From contig FWWN02000613.1 of NCBI GenBank assembly GCA_900175165.2, forward strand, positions 93,604-157,603: a stretch of 64,000 bases of DNA, read 5' to 3'. The translations under genes and the position numbers were made by a program. Shown in pieces: positions 1 through 10,640 of this stretch; positions within the stretch are counted from its first letter, which is position 1, and each line of letters opens with the position of its first letter. Below the pieces are notes generated by a model, which saw only the letters and a program-made list of their open reading frames with translations, made no database searches and was not told where the DNA came from. This DNA comes from Rhizomucor pusillus (taxonomy: Eukaryota; Mucoromycota; Mucoromycetes; Mucorales; Lichtheimiaceae).

Positions 1-501
1 ACACGTCTCCTGGGTTTTTGAATCTTCTCTGCACCGTCGTGGGAAAAACCGCCAATCGGGCACAAATCCCCAGTTTGTATGCTTCCACATTGTTAAAACT
101 TTCAGCATACACCCAAATTGACACAAGGAAGCCTGGAACAATTAAAACTGTCAGACATTACTTTAGGCTTGGACGTTCGTGGATTCTTGGTTGACCAGTT
201 CGTTACAGGATTCGACAAGCCTACATAGTCCAATATTTAAGTGGGTGATGCTGCAGATCTCTGCAAAGAGCTGACAGCGACGCCCCTAGCGTGATAGCAG
301 CAACAATGATCTATGTGCTGCTTATGACAAATGCTCGGAAGACTGTGGGGGATGGGGGGTGTGGCAACTTGAAGCCACAATGATGGTGTATCCTTTTGTC
401 TTTGACCGAAGCAACAAAATTCTTTTTTCTCCATTCACCCAACCCCGCACAATTTTATTTTTTCGCTCTCCCTCCCTCCCCGTTCTGCGCACAACGAGGA
501 G
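1..501. other. Upstream region of the arrestin gene; no gene seen
   Basis: I recognise no coding family on either strand. The last 60 bases before the arrestin start are pyrimidine-rich (about 440-485), as in many fungal 5' leaders, so this is probably promoter plus 5' UTR. Confidence 0.4.
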
Positions 502-1783
502 ATGCGAAGGTTCACTGGTTCAGCACATAGCTCCTCCTCCAGCAGCAGCAGCAGTGGCAACAAACACACTCCAGTCGACTTGTTCATTGACGATGCACCT
601 GTCTACTTTATTGGTCCCGCCAACCGGGACAATCCAATGTCTCAGGTGCGCACTCGACTCATGGGCAAAGTCGTCTTCAACGATCCGAAAATCAAGTGGA
701 ATCGTATTACGCTACAGTTTACAGGCAAAGCGGGACTCGATATCAATGCGCCGCTCTCACAGCTTCCCCGAGAACTTGCAGGAAATGCTGATTTACAGGA
801 GGGTGGTACAATGAAACTGCAGTCAACGATGCCTTTATGCGACGTCGAGAAGGAACTCATATTCACTGGCGAGAAAGAAATCGAGTTTGGACTGCATCTT
901 CCAACACATCTTCCTCCAAGCATACGCACCGAGAATGCATTTGTCGAGTATACACTCGTTGCCAATTTTTCCGCTGGTACCTTTTTCAAAAAATACCGAA
1001 TACAGAAAGCCGTCAAGGTCAATCGACATTACTTGCCCAGCCCGAGCGCTGTGATACCCTGTGTTGAATATAACGATGCGCGCGGATGGTTCGAGTGGTC
1101 AGCGGATGTGCCCAAGGCTGTCGCAACGGAGGCAGGCGAAATTGTAGTGGCGCTCCGATGGAGTATTGAAAAAGAGCTCGTGGAAATAGACAGAATAGAG
1201 CTCAGTTTAGAAGAAGTGCAAACTTACAGGCAAGACAAATCAGACTGTACGTATAAAGATATTAATCTAATGTGTCATTCTTTTGCTGTGTAGATTCTCA
1301 ACAAAGTCTGGCGTACATAATTTGCCACCGACCATCTTACGATTCCCCCCTACTATTTATCAGCCATCTAGCTCCTTTGATAGTTCAGAAACCCATTTTA
1401 TTCGCACGCCAATACCTCTCAACACGCCTGTCCACAAGGTTAATCGTCCTGTACGCACTCATCACTTTGATCCCTTCCTAGATATCTCCCACCGCCTTCG
1501 GATGGTCATCCACTTTACAGCAGCCGAGTCCACCAACATCCGAGCTGATCCTATAATCCTGCATTTTCCCATCATTGTCACCGATTTCCCTCCAGAAGAA
1601 CAAGCTGTGCCTGCCTCTGTGGTTTTGGGAGGCGGGGACGAAGGGACTGCAATTGATCTCGACCTTCCTGAATATACACCTCGCTACGAGCTGCAACCTT
1701 CATCCTCTTCTCCTTCTTCTCCGCCGCCACCTGCATCGTCTCCCGCTTATGAACCTAATGGTGCTACTACTACTACTCGGTGA
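502..1783 (+). CDS. Alpha-arrestin (arrestin-related trafficking adaptor), two exons
   Basis: Arrestin N- and C-type beta-sandwich protein. In fungi such adaptors recruit the Rsp5/Nedd4 ubiquitin ligase to plasma-membrane cargo so that it is endocytosed. Exon 1 is 502-1250 and exon 2 is 1294-1783; joining them across a short 43-bp GT-AG intron gives 412 aa. A Ser-rich stretch (residues about 8-18) precedes the N-arrestin core, which has FIDDAPVYFIGPANRDNP, then KVVFNDPKIKWNRITLQFTG and TLVANFSAGTFFKKYRI. The C-terminal half carries HFPIIVTDFP followed by LPEYTPRYE. LPEY fits the L/PPxY motif that binds WW domains of Rsp5. The tail is a Ser/Pro-rich low-complexity segment. The start follows an in-frame ATG just after the pyrimidine-rich leader. 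Family assignment is firm; cargo is unknown. Confidence 0.85.
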
Positions 1784-2336
1784 CTCCAATAAATATAGCA
1801 GTAACAATAATGTAATTCAATGACAAAATAAAAACAAGACAATCCGGCCTCCACGCGCTTCTTTTCTTTTAAAAAAAGACAAGAAGAGAAAATATTCTAC
1901 AACAAATTCTTGTTATTGGACATCAGGTAAATCACACCATGTTCGACGACATCGTTTCTTTCGTGATAGTTGACGAATATACACCAGCTGTCGCCTTGGA
2001 TTGTTTATTTGCGACGCGGACGCTGGTTGCTGCCGAAACAGTCGCGTCAAGTATCCACCAAAGGTATCGTGCGGAGGAGGAAGAACGGACATGGCGATCC
2101 TTGGATGGAGTACAAGATAGAGGAAAAATGAAAGTAAGAGAGGTATAGAGAAAGTGGTGGTTGGGAAAGAAGAAAGGAAAAAGGACAGGGCAACTCAATT
2201 CACTTGACCTTGATTTTCAAGTCATCTAGACACGCATTCAGCGCACACGCCACATCACGTTGCATACATCCGTGCATACATGTGACGTAAAATATCCTTA
2301 TTGTCTCTGGCTTCTTCTTTCCATCACTGACACTAT
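1784..2336. other. Intergenic; no gene recognised
   Basis: The arrestin 3' flank has A-rich stretches (about 1818-1895) suitable for a polyadenylation region. Short open frames here match nothing I know. Confidence 0.35.
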
Positions 2337-3460
2337 TCATTGTAATACGTAAAGATTAATCGCTGTAAATATTCTATCAGGTCTGTTGCGTCCTAGTTCT
2401 GGTCGATCCTCGCAAAAGTATTGTGCTGTTCTGCAGTCGCAGCAGGTCACAAGACGACTCGATTCGGTCCCCAGGCTAGAGTCCATTTCGATCTTGAAAA
2501 CCTTGTGGGACCTTAGGACTTGTTCAACAATCCCAACTTTGCACACCGAGTCATCCAATATACGAATTCGCAAATTTGCGATATCGTGAGCATCGCTCTT
2601 GTTCTGCAGCTCTTGCTCTAGCGTTTGACCGAAGAGTACAAATCATCATATTGCAAAGATTCGGTTCTGTTGTTGCACATATCGATTTTAAATGCGCCTC
2701 TCTTCAATTCTCCTGTTTCGACAGCCTGGATTCCGCCGAAGTGATGTTTTCCGTTTCATCGCTACAAAGCACATGCTTTAGAGAGTTATCAGAGAAACAA
2801 GATCCTTACTTATCCGCTGAGATCCAGCGTGGAATCCTCAAAAACAGGCTTGTAAAATAACAGGAAGATGTCATTCTCAGAGAGTTCCCTCCAGGTGATT
2901 CAGCGACGGTTGCTAGAATGCAAAGATGAACAAGCTATCAAAGAACAATTAACTGAGATAAGAAATCGCGGCAATAGATTTTACCTATAAGTGCGACTAT
3001 ATTTAAAAAATCCGGAACTCCTCGTTGTTTTAGGCGATTCCATATAAGCTGCTGTAACAGTCGCGGTAAATGACTAGGGTACTGCTCGTCTAAAAACAGT
3101 AAAAAAAAATCAACGTCATAATACTCATCAAAGCAATTATTATTCAAAGTATACCTTGAGATCAAGATGTCTTTCGATCGCAGTTGCGCAAGCTTCGTTC
3201 AAGATGCTCACCAAGGTAAGCTCTCCAAAAGCGTAGTCCTCTTGAAACTTCTTCCATCTTTCTTCATTCAACTTCGCTAAATCGGTGTACTTCCAGGATA
3301 GGTAATAATGGAATTCAAAGAAAGACTAGATACGCTAGGTTACAAAGAAATGCTTAGCAAGATTACATTTTTCAAGGCTTATATAGAAAATCTTTCTCTG
3401 GATATGGAAGCGAGAGTGCAATTTGGTAGATAATTCTTTGTAACGCTTCAGCTCTTGTAA
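2337..3460 (-). pseudogene. Decayed protein-coding gene, family not recognised
   Basis: Minus-strand translation gives several protein-like blocks in different frames, in one order: ELKRYKELSTKLHSRF and KCNLAKHFF near 3450-3340, FFEFHYYLSW and LNEERWKKFQEDYAFGEL near 3325-3200, DEQYPSHLPRLLQQLIWNRL near 3085-3010, LFYKPVFEDSTLDL near 2860-2815, and a block with GELKRGAFKIDMCNN near 2700. Some junctions look like introns (a GTATAC donor after ERHLDLK, acceptors before DEQYP). Others are plain frameshifts or stops. I cannot name the family. The LFYKPVFED-type block suggests a repeated fungal family rather than a conserved single-copy gene, but that is inference. Confidence 0.35.
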
Positions 3461-3645
3461 AGACTTGTTACATTAATCAAAAACAAACACCAAGTAGAAA
3501 GGGAGAAAAATCGTATGGTATATATATACCAATGCAGTTACTGTAGCAGCAACTTTTATGTAAACAAGTATCAATGCAGGAGGAAGAAATAATAATATAC
3601 AAATATGTAATGAAACAAAGAACATGCAGCGAGAATCTCTATTGT

Positions 3646-5294
3646 CTAGTGAATTGTCGTCGCTCCAAATTCTAATTCTTGTTTCTTCTCGCTATCTTGT
3701 TCGAAACCTGCTGCCTTGCGCAGTCTTGATCCAAAGATCTTGAGTAGGAGGAGGAAAACCATGGATAGGTATGTCAAGCCTGTCAAAAGCACAGTTGTCC
3801 AACCGGGACCCAAAGAGTTTACCATGGGGTTGGCAACAAGCGTGAGTACACATGAAAGAATCATGCGAACCAGCGTAGCTGCCGCAGTCACTGTGGCGCC
3901 TTGACCAGGAGCAGCATCGACAATGTACGCGCTGATAGACGTCATGATTTGACACATGCCAAAGTTCTGGATACCAAAGCCGACTATAGCCGTCCAATAG
4001 CTAAGATTGTAAGTGATGCCCCATCCAAAGAGTAAGAGTCCGAAAGGTATAAAGATGAGTCCAGCCGGCCACAAGTTGAGTGCAAGTCGATCTTCTGCCT
4101 TGTGTCTTCCTCCGCGAGCCCGTCTTGATCGTAGCAAAAGTCGATCCGAAATAAAACCGCTCAAAATTGTTGCGAGCATATTGCCAACACCTGCACCGAG
4201 ATAGCTGAGACCTGTGACAGAATGAGTCTTTGTATACATGAAGAAAATAAGAGCTTTTTTGGGGGCTCACCAGTTTGCCAGGCATTGAATCCGTAATGTT
4301 GTTCCATAAGATCCGGGATAATCGTTTCGACTGCAAACATGCAACCAAATGCAATACCAAGGATAAACGAAGCAACGGCGATAAATGGATGTCGAAGAAG
4401 GAAAACGGTTCGATCGGGTTTATCTTTGGATGCGTAGCCGTCGTAGTAGGAACATTCTTGATCGTTTCTGCGTCCCCAACATCAGCAGCATCGAATTTAG
4501 CGTTGTCGCGGTAAGTTTCCGGATACAAGAAGAAGAGATACAGGAAAACAGCCATGCCGAACGCAAAGCAGAACCAAAACGTTGCTTTCCAAGTCAGTTC
4601 GCTCATGATAAGGAAGCCGCCAATGATAGGACCTAAGATATAAATCATGTTAGTAAATGTAAACAGCAAGCGCAGCAGCAGCAGCAGATCAAAACTCACC
4701 GATAAGCGGGCCGACAAAGACACCCAAAAAGAATTTGTCAAACGCTGCACCTCGTTCTCAACTGGATAGCAATCAGCAACGACGCCAGCGCCTACAGACT
4801 GGGCAGCCGAGGAACTGACAGACTGGATACATCGCAGAACAACGAGGCCGCCAATGTTGTTGACCAGAGCGCAGCCAAGTGAAGAAAACGCAAAGATGAC
4901 CATGGAGAGTATCAGGAAAAACCGGCGTATGCGATAATAGTCGGAGAACGAGGCCCAGAATACAGGAGCAATGCCCATGAATAGAATGAACAGCGCAGCT
5001 GTCAACGTAGTGATGATGGAGGATGCATGCAAATCTACAGTGACCTGTGGAATTCCTATTACATTGAAATTGTTATTACATATAGCTTAACATGTTTACA
5101 CAGTGCAAATATAGTATATGTACGTACCTGGAAAATAAATCGTGCTTGAAAATCCAGCGCTGCCTGCACATAGTCCGAGTGTAATGTATGCTTAAAAGTC
5201 GAGGGTCTTCATCGACGGGAGGCCGGATCAGCAACCGAGACTCAACGATGCACCTTAGCCGAGACTTTTCTTGCTGTTTCTGAGGATCAGACAT
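3646..5294 (-). CDS. MFS drug:H+ antiporter (DHA1-like), reading frame broken
   Basis: Twelve-TM major facilitator. Visible hallmarks are a motif-A-like loop after TM2 (ASFSDYYRIRRFF), motif C in TM5 (GPIIGGFL), a central cytoplasmic loop after YPETYRDNAKFD, and a C-terminal half starting YLGAGVGNMLATILSGFISDRL. Introns of normal type occur after YFP (donor near 5128) and after NAWQTG (about 4270-4208). The frame changes without an intron at three places: before AYITLGLCAG (about 5190), between ADCYPVE and RGAAFDKFFLG (about 4755), and between the loop and FLLRHPFIAV (about 4420). The first could be a missed intron; the other two need an indel. It is either a recent pseudogene or an assembly with small indels. 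Substrate unknown; the family exports drugs or polyamines. Confidence 0.7.
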
Positions 5295-5873
5295 GAAGAC
5301 GTTTGGGATAAACTTTGAATGTTAGATCCTCATTTTTTTTATACGTTTCTTTTTTTCTTTCGGTAATATCGGGGCGGTTATTCCGTTCGGTCGTTCGGCG
5401 TCCCCCCAAACATAAGTAACCAGGATTTTGATTACAATCCTGGAATGAAAAAGATAAAAAATATAATAAAATGTATCTGGATGTTTCGATGTATGGTTGC
5501 ACTGTATATTCTCCCATAGTTACCATTCAATTGATGAGTTTTCCAAGAGTATCCATGCGCATCGGTCTTAACCCTGGTAGATCCCCGACCCCGAAACTGG
5601 TATCTCCCCGCCTTAACAACAAAAATGCGTCTGATAACAAAAGGTTGATAGATCACAACATAAAAGGCCGGTTTCTATGCGCGGCTTCTCGCTCTTGTCT
5701 CAATTGCCGGTATACCTGAGGATCATCGTTCAGAAACCTTGAAATGGCCATCAGTGAGTCACCCCGTAGGCCGATTATTATTTTTGTCAACTGCCACATT
5801 GACTCTGCATAATCATTGGTGAAGCACTACTTTATATGGTAATCGATTCTCTTTAGGGACTATGCGCAAGTGT
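5295..5873. other. Intergenic; no gene recognised
   Basis: This lies between the 5' end of the MFS gene and the 3' end of the BUB2-like gene. I see only short frames without family features. Confidence 0.3.
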
Positions 5874-7204
5874 CTAAGCTTTCCGTCTTCCTAAACTATT
5901 CATGTAGCTGCGAGCTCCTTTTATAAAGGGCGGAACGTCGTTTTTGGTTGTTAAGGTAGTGCTATCATGTTGCGGTATCCCTGCTGTGCCAACGTGCACA
6001 CCGAGTTCCTCCGCTATAGATTCGTCGTAGAGATGTCTCACGAGTTTTTCATACAAGTCTGGGGGTAATCGTTTGCAAGACGAGACAGCGAGAGGAACGA
6101 TAGCGTCAGCCTTGAGCGGCGGCAGTTTACGCAGGACCTTGGCCGGGCTTATTATTATTATTATTGTCAAGGTAAAGTTAACAAACACGACGTCAACGCA
6201 AAATGAACGCTGCTGTCCTCTCATACCTTAAACTTTCCATAAGCTCTTCGCGGATAAGTGCCAGTTGAGCAATAATGTACAGTATATTCAAATGGAATCC
6301 AAATGCAAACATGATATCCCACAACCGTAGTAGCTCGGACAACGGTGGCGTGCATGCGGAGAACGTCAACACAGCTAACGAACGTCAGCAGATGTAAACT
6401 GTGTTTTTGTGGGTGATAGCACTTACAGGGAAACGCATACATGTTTGCAGTCAGACCTTTGCCAAGTAGAAAGCCATATAGCTCTGGGTCCAAGACACGT
6501 AAGCAGATATCGACCAACTTGATACCGCAGTGGACTCCTTTCAGCGTTGGCAGGACATACAGCGGACACCATTTCCAGATAAATGTTGAGAACGCAAAGA
6601 ATGCTTCCATTTCTGGCAGGACCATCAAGAATGGTGCCGCCAGAACGTTCATGCCTTGGACATATGTCAACTCTAGGTTGGACCTCTGCAGTTTCGAGCG
6701 CAGCTGCATTTCCTCAGAAGTATCGTTGGCCTTGTCATCTATTATTATTTTTTTCCTACAACTGTCAGAACTGAAAAGAAAACAGCAAAATTCTACTGAC
6801 CAACGGACCTTTCTTGCTCACCCACACAAAAGCATTGAGAACACGGATAAGCATGTCATCTGATACGTGTTCGCGGAAATACGCATCGGTCGCCATCGTC
6901 CTGAATGTGTCGTCGCGGATTTTGCTATCCATTGGACTTGGTCCGCGGTGTATAAGGTTAATGTAGCAAGATGCCGATACGTCCAAAAGACGGAGCATCA
7001 CTTTCCACGCCAGCGCTCGATACTGTCATATTTTTGTAAGTTGATGATCGTAGCTTGCTTTAACAAGGAGTGTGCTATACTTGCCTCCTCGGGTATAGGG
7101 GTGGTTAGAACCATCCACCGCAAATCTACTAGGCTTTCCTCTGCATCTTTTACGCTGGCGTGATGCTTCGTCAAGATTTTTACAATGTCTTTTTTGATAG
7201 ACAT
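5874..7204 (-). CDS. BUB2: BUB2/Cdc16-like TBC-domain Rab/Ras-type GAP
   Basis: TBC GTPase-activating protein resembling budding-yeast Bub2 and fission-yeast Cdc16, the spindle-position checkpoint GAPs that act with Bfa1/Byr4 on Tem1/Spg1. Exon 1 (7204-7085) encodes 40 residues starting MSIKKDIVKIL. Exon 2 starts YRALAWKVMLRLLDV and contains the hallmark HRGPSPMDSKIRDDTFRT. Further exons give TYVQGMNVLAAPFLMVL (the YQGMN-type TBC motif), GVHCGIKLVDICL, MYAFP|SVLTFSAC and LLRLWDIMFAFGFHLN; the last exon runs from AKVLRKLPPLKADAI to the stop. The classical TBC arginine finger (IPxxxR) is represented by IPEEYRALAW. The first intron is of GC-AG type. The junction after FVWVSK (about 6765-6830) is not resolved. 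Family assignment is good. Confidence 0.8.
7023..7084 (-). other. GC-AG intron in the BUB2-like gene
   Basis: The minus-strand donor is GAG|GCAAGT and the acceptor ...GACAG|TATCG. Removing these 62 bases joins codon 40 (phase 0) to YRALAWKV and restores the TBC arginine-finger region. No GT donor nearby keeps the frame. Confidence 0.7.
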
Positions 7205-7341
7205 GAAAAGAGACAAGGAAAAAAGAAACTTGAGGCGTGGAAAACACAACAAATGCAAGAATATACATATATATATTTACATAACTGTTTGAACAATGAA
7301 GCGAGTAGAAAAGAAAAATAGAATCATTGAAGGAATCATGG

Positions 7342-8131
7342 TTATCTTTGTTGTTGTTGCTGTTCCATATTTGGACGAAATCGTTTGTGTCTCGCCCCAT
7401 CTTGCTCAAATGGTCGCTTTGGACGGTTTCCATGGTTGAATCCTCTTGGTTTGGGACTACCTCCACGTCCACGTCCTCGAAAGTTTGGATTTGCAGCTAA
7501 ACCTATCTGGTTGTGGTGATGGTGTGTTTCGTTGATTTGAGCTTGCACCGATGGTGGTGGCACAGTCGGTGGTGGTCGCATCGCAGGTGCAGGAACGTTT
7601 TCCGCGATGGGCTCTGGTTGTGTGTGTACGTAGGTCTCAGAGTAATTCGGCTTTTCCGCAAAGATCATGGTATCTTGACCTATTCGTTTTACACGTGCCG
7701 CGCGCCAAACTGTAATTTGAAGATGTCCTTTACGAAACTGGCATCGTCTTGACGAATTTTTCGTTAATAATCGAAGAGTTCAATGGGTCGCGTGCGCCAA
7801 CTTACCCTCCCGATACACGCAATATATCCCCACTACGTATCGCCTGTGCCCTTGCTCCCCAAATATACATGAATATAGATCCTGTCTTGTCAGCCACAAG
7901 CAGCTTGTGAATCTCGTCCTGATTGTTACGGACGACAACGGGCTCCAGATCTGCGGATGGAACGAACGGGCGATCAGTGACTTGTCTTTGTGTGTATGCT
8001 TCCATTTCTTTTTTTTTTTTTTTTNNNNNNNNNNNNNNTTTTGCGCTACCTCTTTGCAAAACAATGACCTCACAGTCAAAATCCTTTGCCTCTGGAGACA
8101 AGTCCTTGAGCAATAAAAAGTTACTTGTCAT
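7342..8131 (-). CDS. SOSS-B-like (hSSB1/NABP) OB-fold ssDNA-binding protein
   Basis: Single-stranded-DNA-binding protein of the SOSS complex subunit B family, which in animals works in double-strand-break repair and Integrator-linked RNA processing. The N-terminus MTSNFLLLKDLSPEAKDF and the block HKLLVADKTGSIFMYIWG...IRSGDILRV are OB-fold signatures. The following exon reads RKGHLQITVWRAARVKRIGQ then FAEKPNYSE, as in the family. The C-terminal tail is disordered: Pro-rich, then RGRGRGG and KRFRPN, ending in a Gln run. Introns lie between about 8050 and 7955, where the 14-base assembly gap sits, and around 7800-7726. Length about 210 aa is near family size. It sits 137 bp from the BUB2-like start on the same strand. 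Confidence 0.8.
8025..8038. other. Assembly gap (14 N) beside a poly-T run
   Basis: Fourteen N follow about 18 consecutive T. The gap falls inside an intron of the SOSS-B-like gene, so it should not affect the protein. Confidence 0.95.
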
Positions 8132-8332
8132 TCCGTGAAATCTGTCGATTGGTCGTTTGCAGCATCGATCAGTTTTGGCAGGAAAACCAAAAGGAGGTCG
8201 TTGTGTCCGTGCTCCGCCGAAATAGAATGTTGGTGCATAATCTATCTGTTCACGAACATGACAAACAGTTTTGCGTTGTAGCAGAGATTATCATTGACAT
8301 TATTATTAATATTATTATAATTATTATTAATA

Positions 8333-10509
8333 TTACTCTTTAAAAATTAAGTACGGTCTTTCCTTTGCAATCTTTAAAATGGCCTGTCCAAACAGACCAT
8401 TTACCCATGCAAACCATGGACGGGTATACTTTTCCTTGTCTAGTAGTATGGCAGATTTTTTACCGTTAGCATACGGTCAGAATTAGCATTTATCCAGAAG
8501 AAGAAATAATCAGTTTACCATCATCGTACACATTAACTGACTCGTGGATCAAGCCTGTTCCATCTGTAGAGTGCAATATAATATCCAGGGCTTCTTTGAT
8601 TTCGGCATCATCTTGAGACGATAATATCTAAAAAGTCCACGCAACAAAGTAAGACACACTACCATCCAAAATATAGCCACTGGGTCTCCGGTTTGTTACC
8701 CTAACGATCTGTGACATTGGCCATGCATAGTCAAGACCTATGTGCGGGCCACCGATGCCTCTTGCGCGCGGTCCTGAAAAATAGTACGGATTATCCCTTG
8801 AGAGCACAAGTTTCCGCGTGCTTTGATAAATGGGATCCATGGGATCAATGAAACCAATCATGCTAAGCGATAGCAAGGATGGCATGTTGGCATCATCCAT
8901 GATTAAGGTTGAACCGTATCCATCCACTTCAACTAGTAGTTGAAGAATTTAAAAATCAAACTTCGCAGCACGGGTGTCACTACTCTTACATGCAAAAACC
9001 TTGTCGTATCCTGGCACAGTTGTAATTCCGTACGTGAAGATAGCATCGCGGATTTCTTTAGAAAGCGCCTGGGTTTCGTTCGCCATGACCTGCATCCGCT
9101 GCTTCTGCTTGCTGCTACGCTCCGCTGTCTTCTCAAGTAGTTGTGACACATGACCAAGCTCCACAGAGATCATGGCGTTCCCGGGGATAAAGAATGGATA
9201 CACCGTAGCATCGTCTGACGGACGAAATAGACTCTTGACCATTCCCGTGCGCTTCACCGGATTGCCTCGACCATCCAAGAACTGTGTTTCTGTGGGTCGG
9301 TCAGTCTGTTGCGAGAATGTGTAAAATGTATCGAGTGGTTTGCCCGTGGCAGGGTCAAATGTCGGCTCCTGCTGCTCCTTGACGGTTTTGATGACTTGGT
9401 CCACTGCATCCAACCAAACCGTGCTATCTACAAATGAATCGTCACCTGTTGTCGACCAGTAATTGTACGATAAACTCAGGAACGATGCAAGCGAATCGAC
9501 TTCCCATTTACGCTCGTAAACTTTTATGCAAGAAAAAAATGATTAAATTAGTTAGTGAGTCTATTCTGGCGCAAATCCTTAGGGAGAACAGCAAAGAATA
9601 AATGGGCCTTACCTCCCTCTTTCATCGGAACCTCACGTCTCGAAAGGTTGCTGTAGCTATTTCTAGCCAAGGCATCCATTGACGCTGGCTCGTTGAATGC
9701 ATTGGCGTAAGGATCCAACTGAATAAATTGCGCCTGCATGTAGATAGCTCCGAGAAACAGTCGTTTAAGGTTCCAATCTTGGTTGACGTATTCAAGATAC
9801 GGCATGAGTTGGTTCGCAGAATCCCTTAGCCACATGGCGTTGATGTCTCCCGTGATAATGAATGCAAGAGGGTTGCAGTCCGTTGCTGTTTGGTTGTTCA
9901 AGCAGGCCACGCCTTGTATAGTGGTATCCAGGGTGTTTGGAAAGGCATTCGTAAATAACCTAGCAAGGTCAACGTTTGCCATCTGGTGACAATTAATATA
10001 TCAAAGAGTTAACATTGAAGCATTTCTGTCAAGTACCTTGGATGAAATAGTGTCGATGACGGTGTTAATAACATCACTAGTAAATTTGCGACATGCTTCG
10101 ATGGGTCTTTGAAACGAAAGGTTCAATGGACCACCGCTTCCAGGTTCATGAAAGCTTTTGGCATAGCTGTATACGTAGCCAGAAAGGAGGCGAAGCTGTT
10201 ACTTTTTATTGCAGCTAAACACCATCATTTTCTCGAGGAGACTCACTCTGCATAGTTGCTCGGGCAGTCCTGTGGCATAGTGAAGACGGGTTCCTGACGA
10301 GGATATGTGCACTCAAAGGTGATCCAGGAAGGTGCAGAAGGTGACGGTCGAAAGCAAAAGAGGACAGAAGCCCAAAATGATAGAATGATTACGGACGTTG
10401 CAGCAGCAGCGAGCAACTTTATATACTGGTCGCGGTTTCGAACGTCATGCCCCTGAGGAGCAGGTGAAGGAGAAATCATTTGAGTATACGACGGCAGCGG
10501 GCGGACCAT
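8333..10509 (-). CDS. GH125-type exo-alpha-1,6-mannosidase, membrane-anchored
   Basis: Glycoside hydrolase family 125, the metal-independent exo-mannosidase family that trims alpha-1,6-mannose. The first exon (start 10509) has a cytosolic stretch, then a single hydrophobic anchor (LLAAAATSVIILSFWASVLF), predicting a type II membrane protein of the secretory pathway. Downstream exons carry the family motifs GDINAMWLRDSANQLMPYL, FNEPASMDALARN, SLSYNYWSTTGDDSF, GMVKSLFRPSDDATVYPFFIPGN, MDDANMPSLLSL and GIGGPHIGLDYAWPMSQI, and the last exon reads KYTRPWFAWVNGLFGQAIL before the stop at 8333. WLRDS and the DDANMPSLL region contain the acidic residues expected at the active site. Introns split it into about seven exons. 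It lies on the same strand as its neighbours, about 200 bp from the SOSS-B-like start, across an ATT-repeat spacer. Confidence 0.85.
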
Positions 10510-10640
10510 GAGGGCTGGGGGCGGCAGAGGAGAGAGGGAGTGGGCAACGAGACAAAAGTAATATTAAAAAACAAAAAAGCAAATAAAATAAATGAGCCCT
10601 GTGAGAGACAGAGTGGCGACGCTAATCCATGTTTGGTGGT

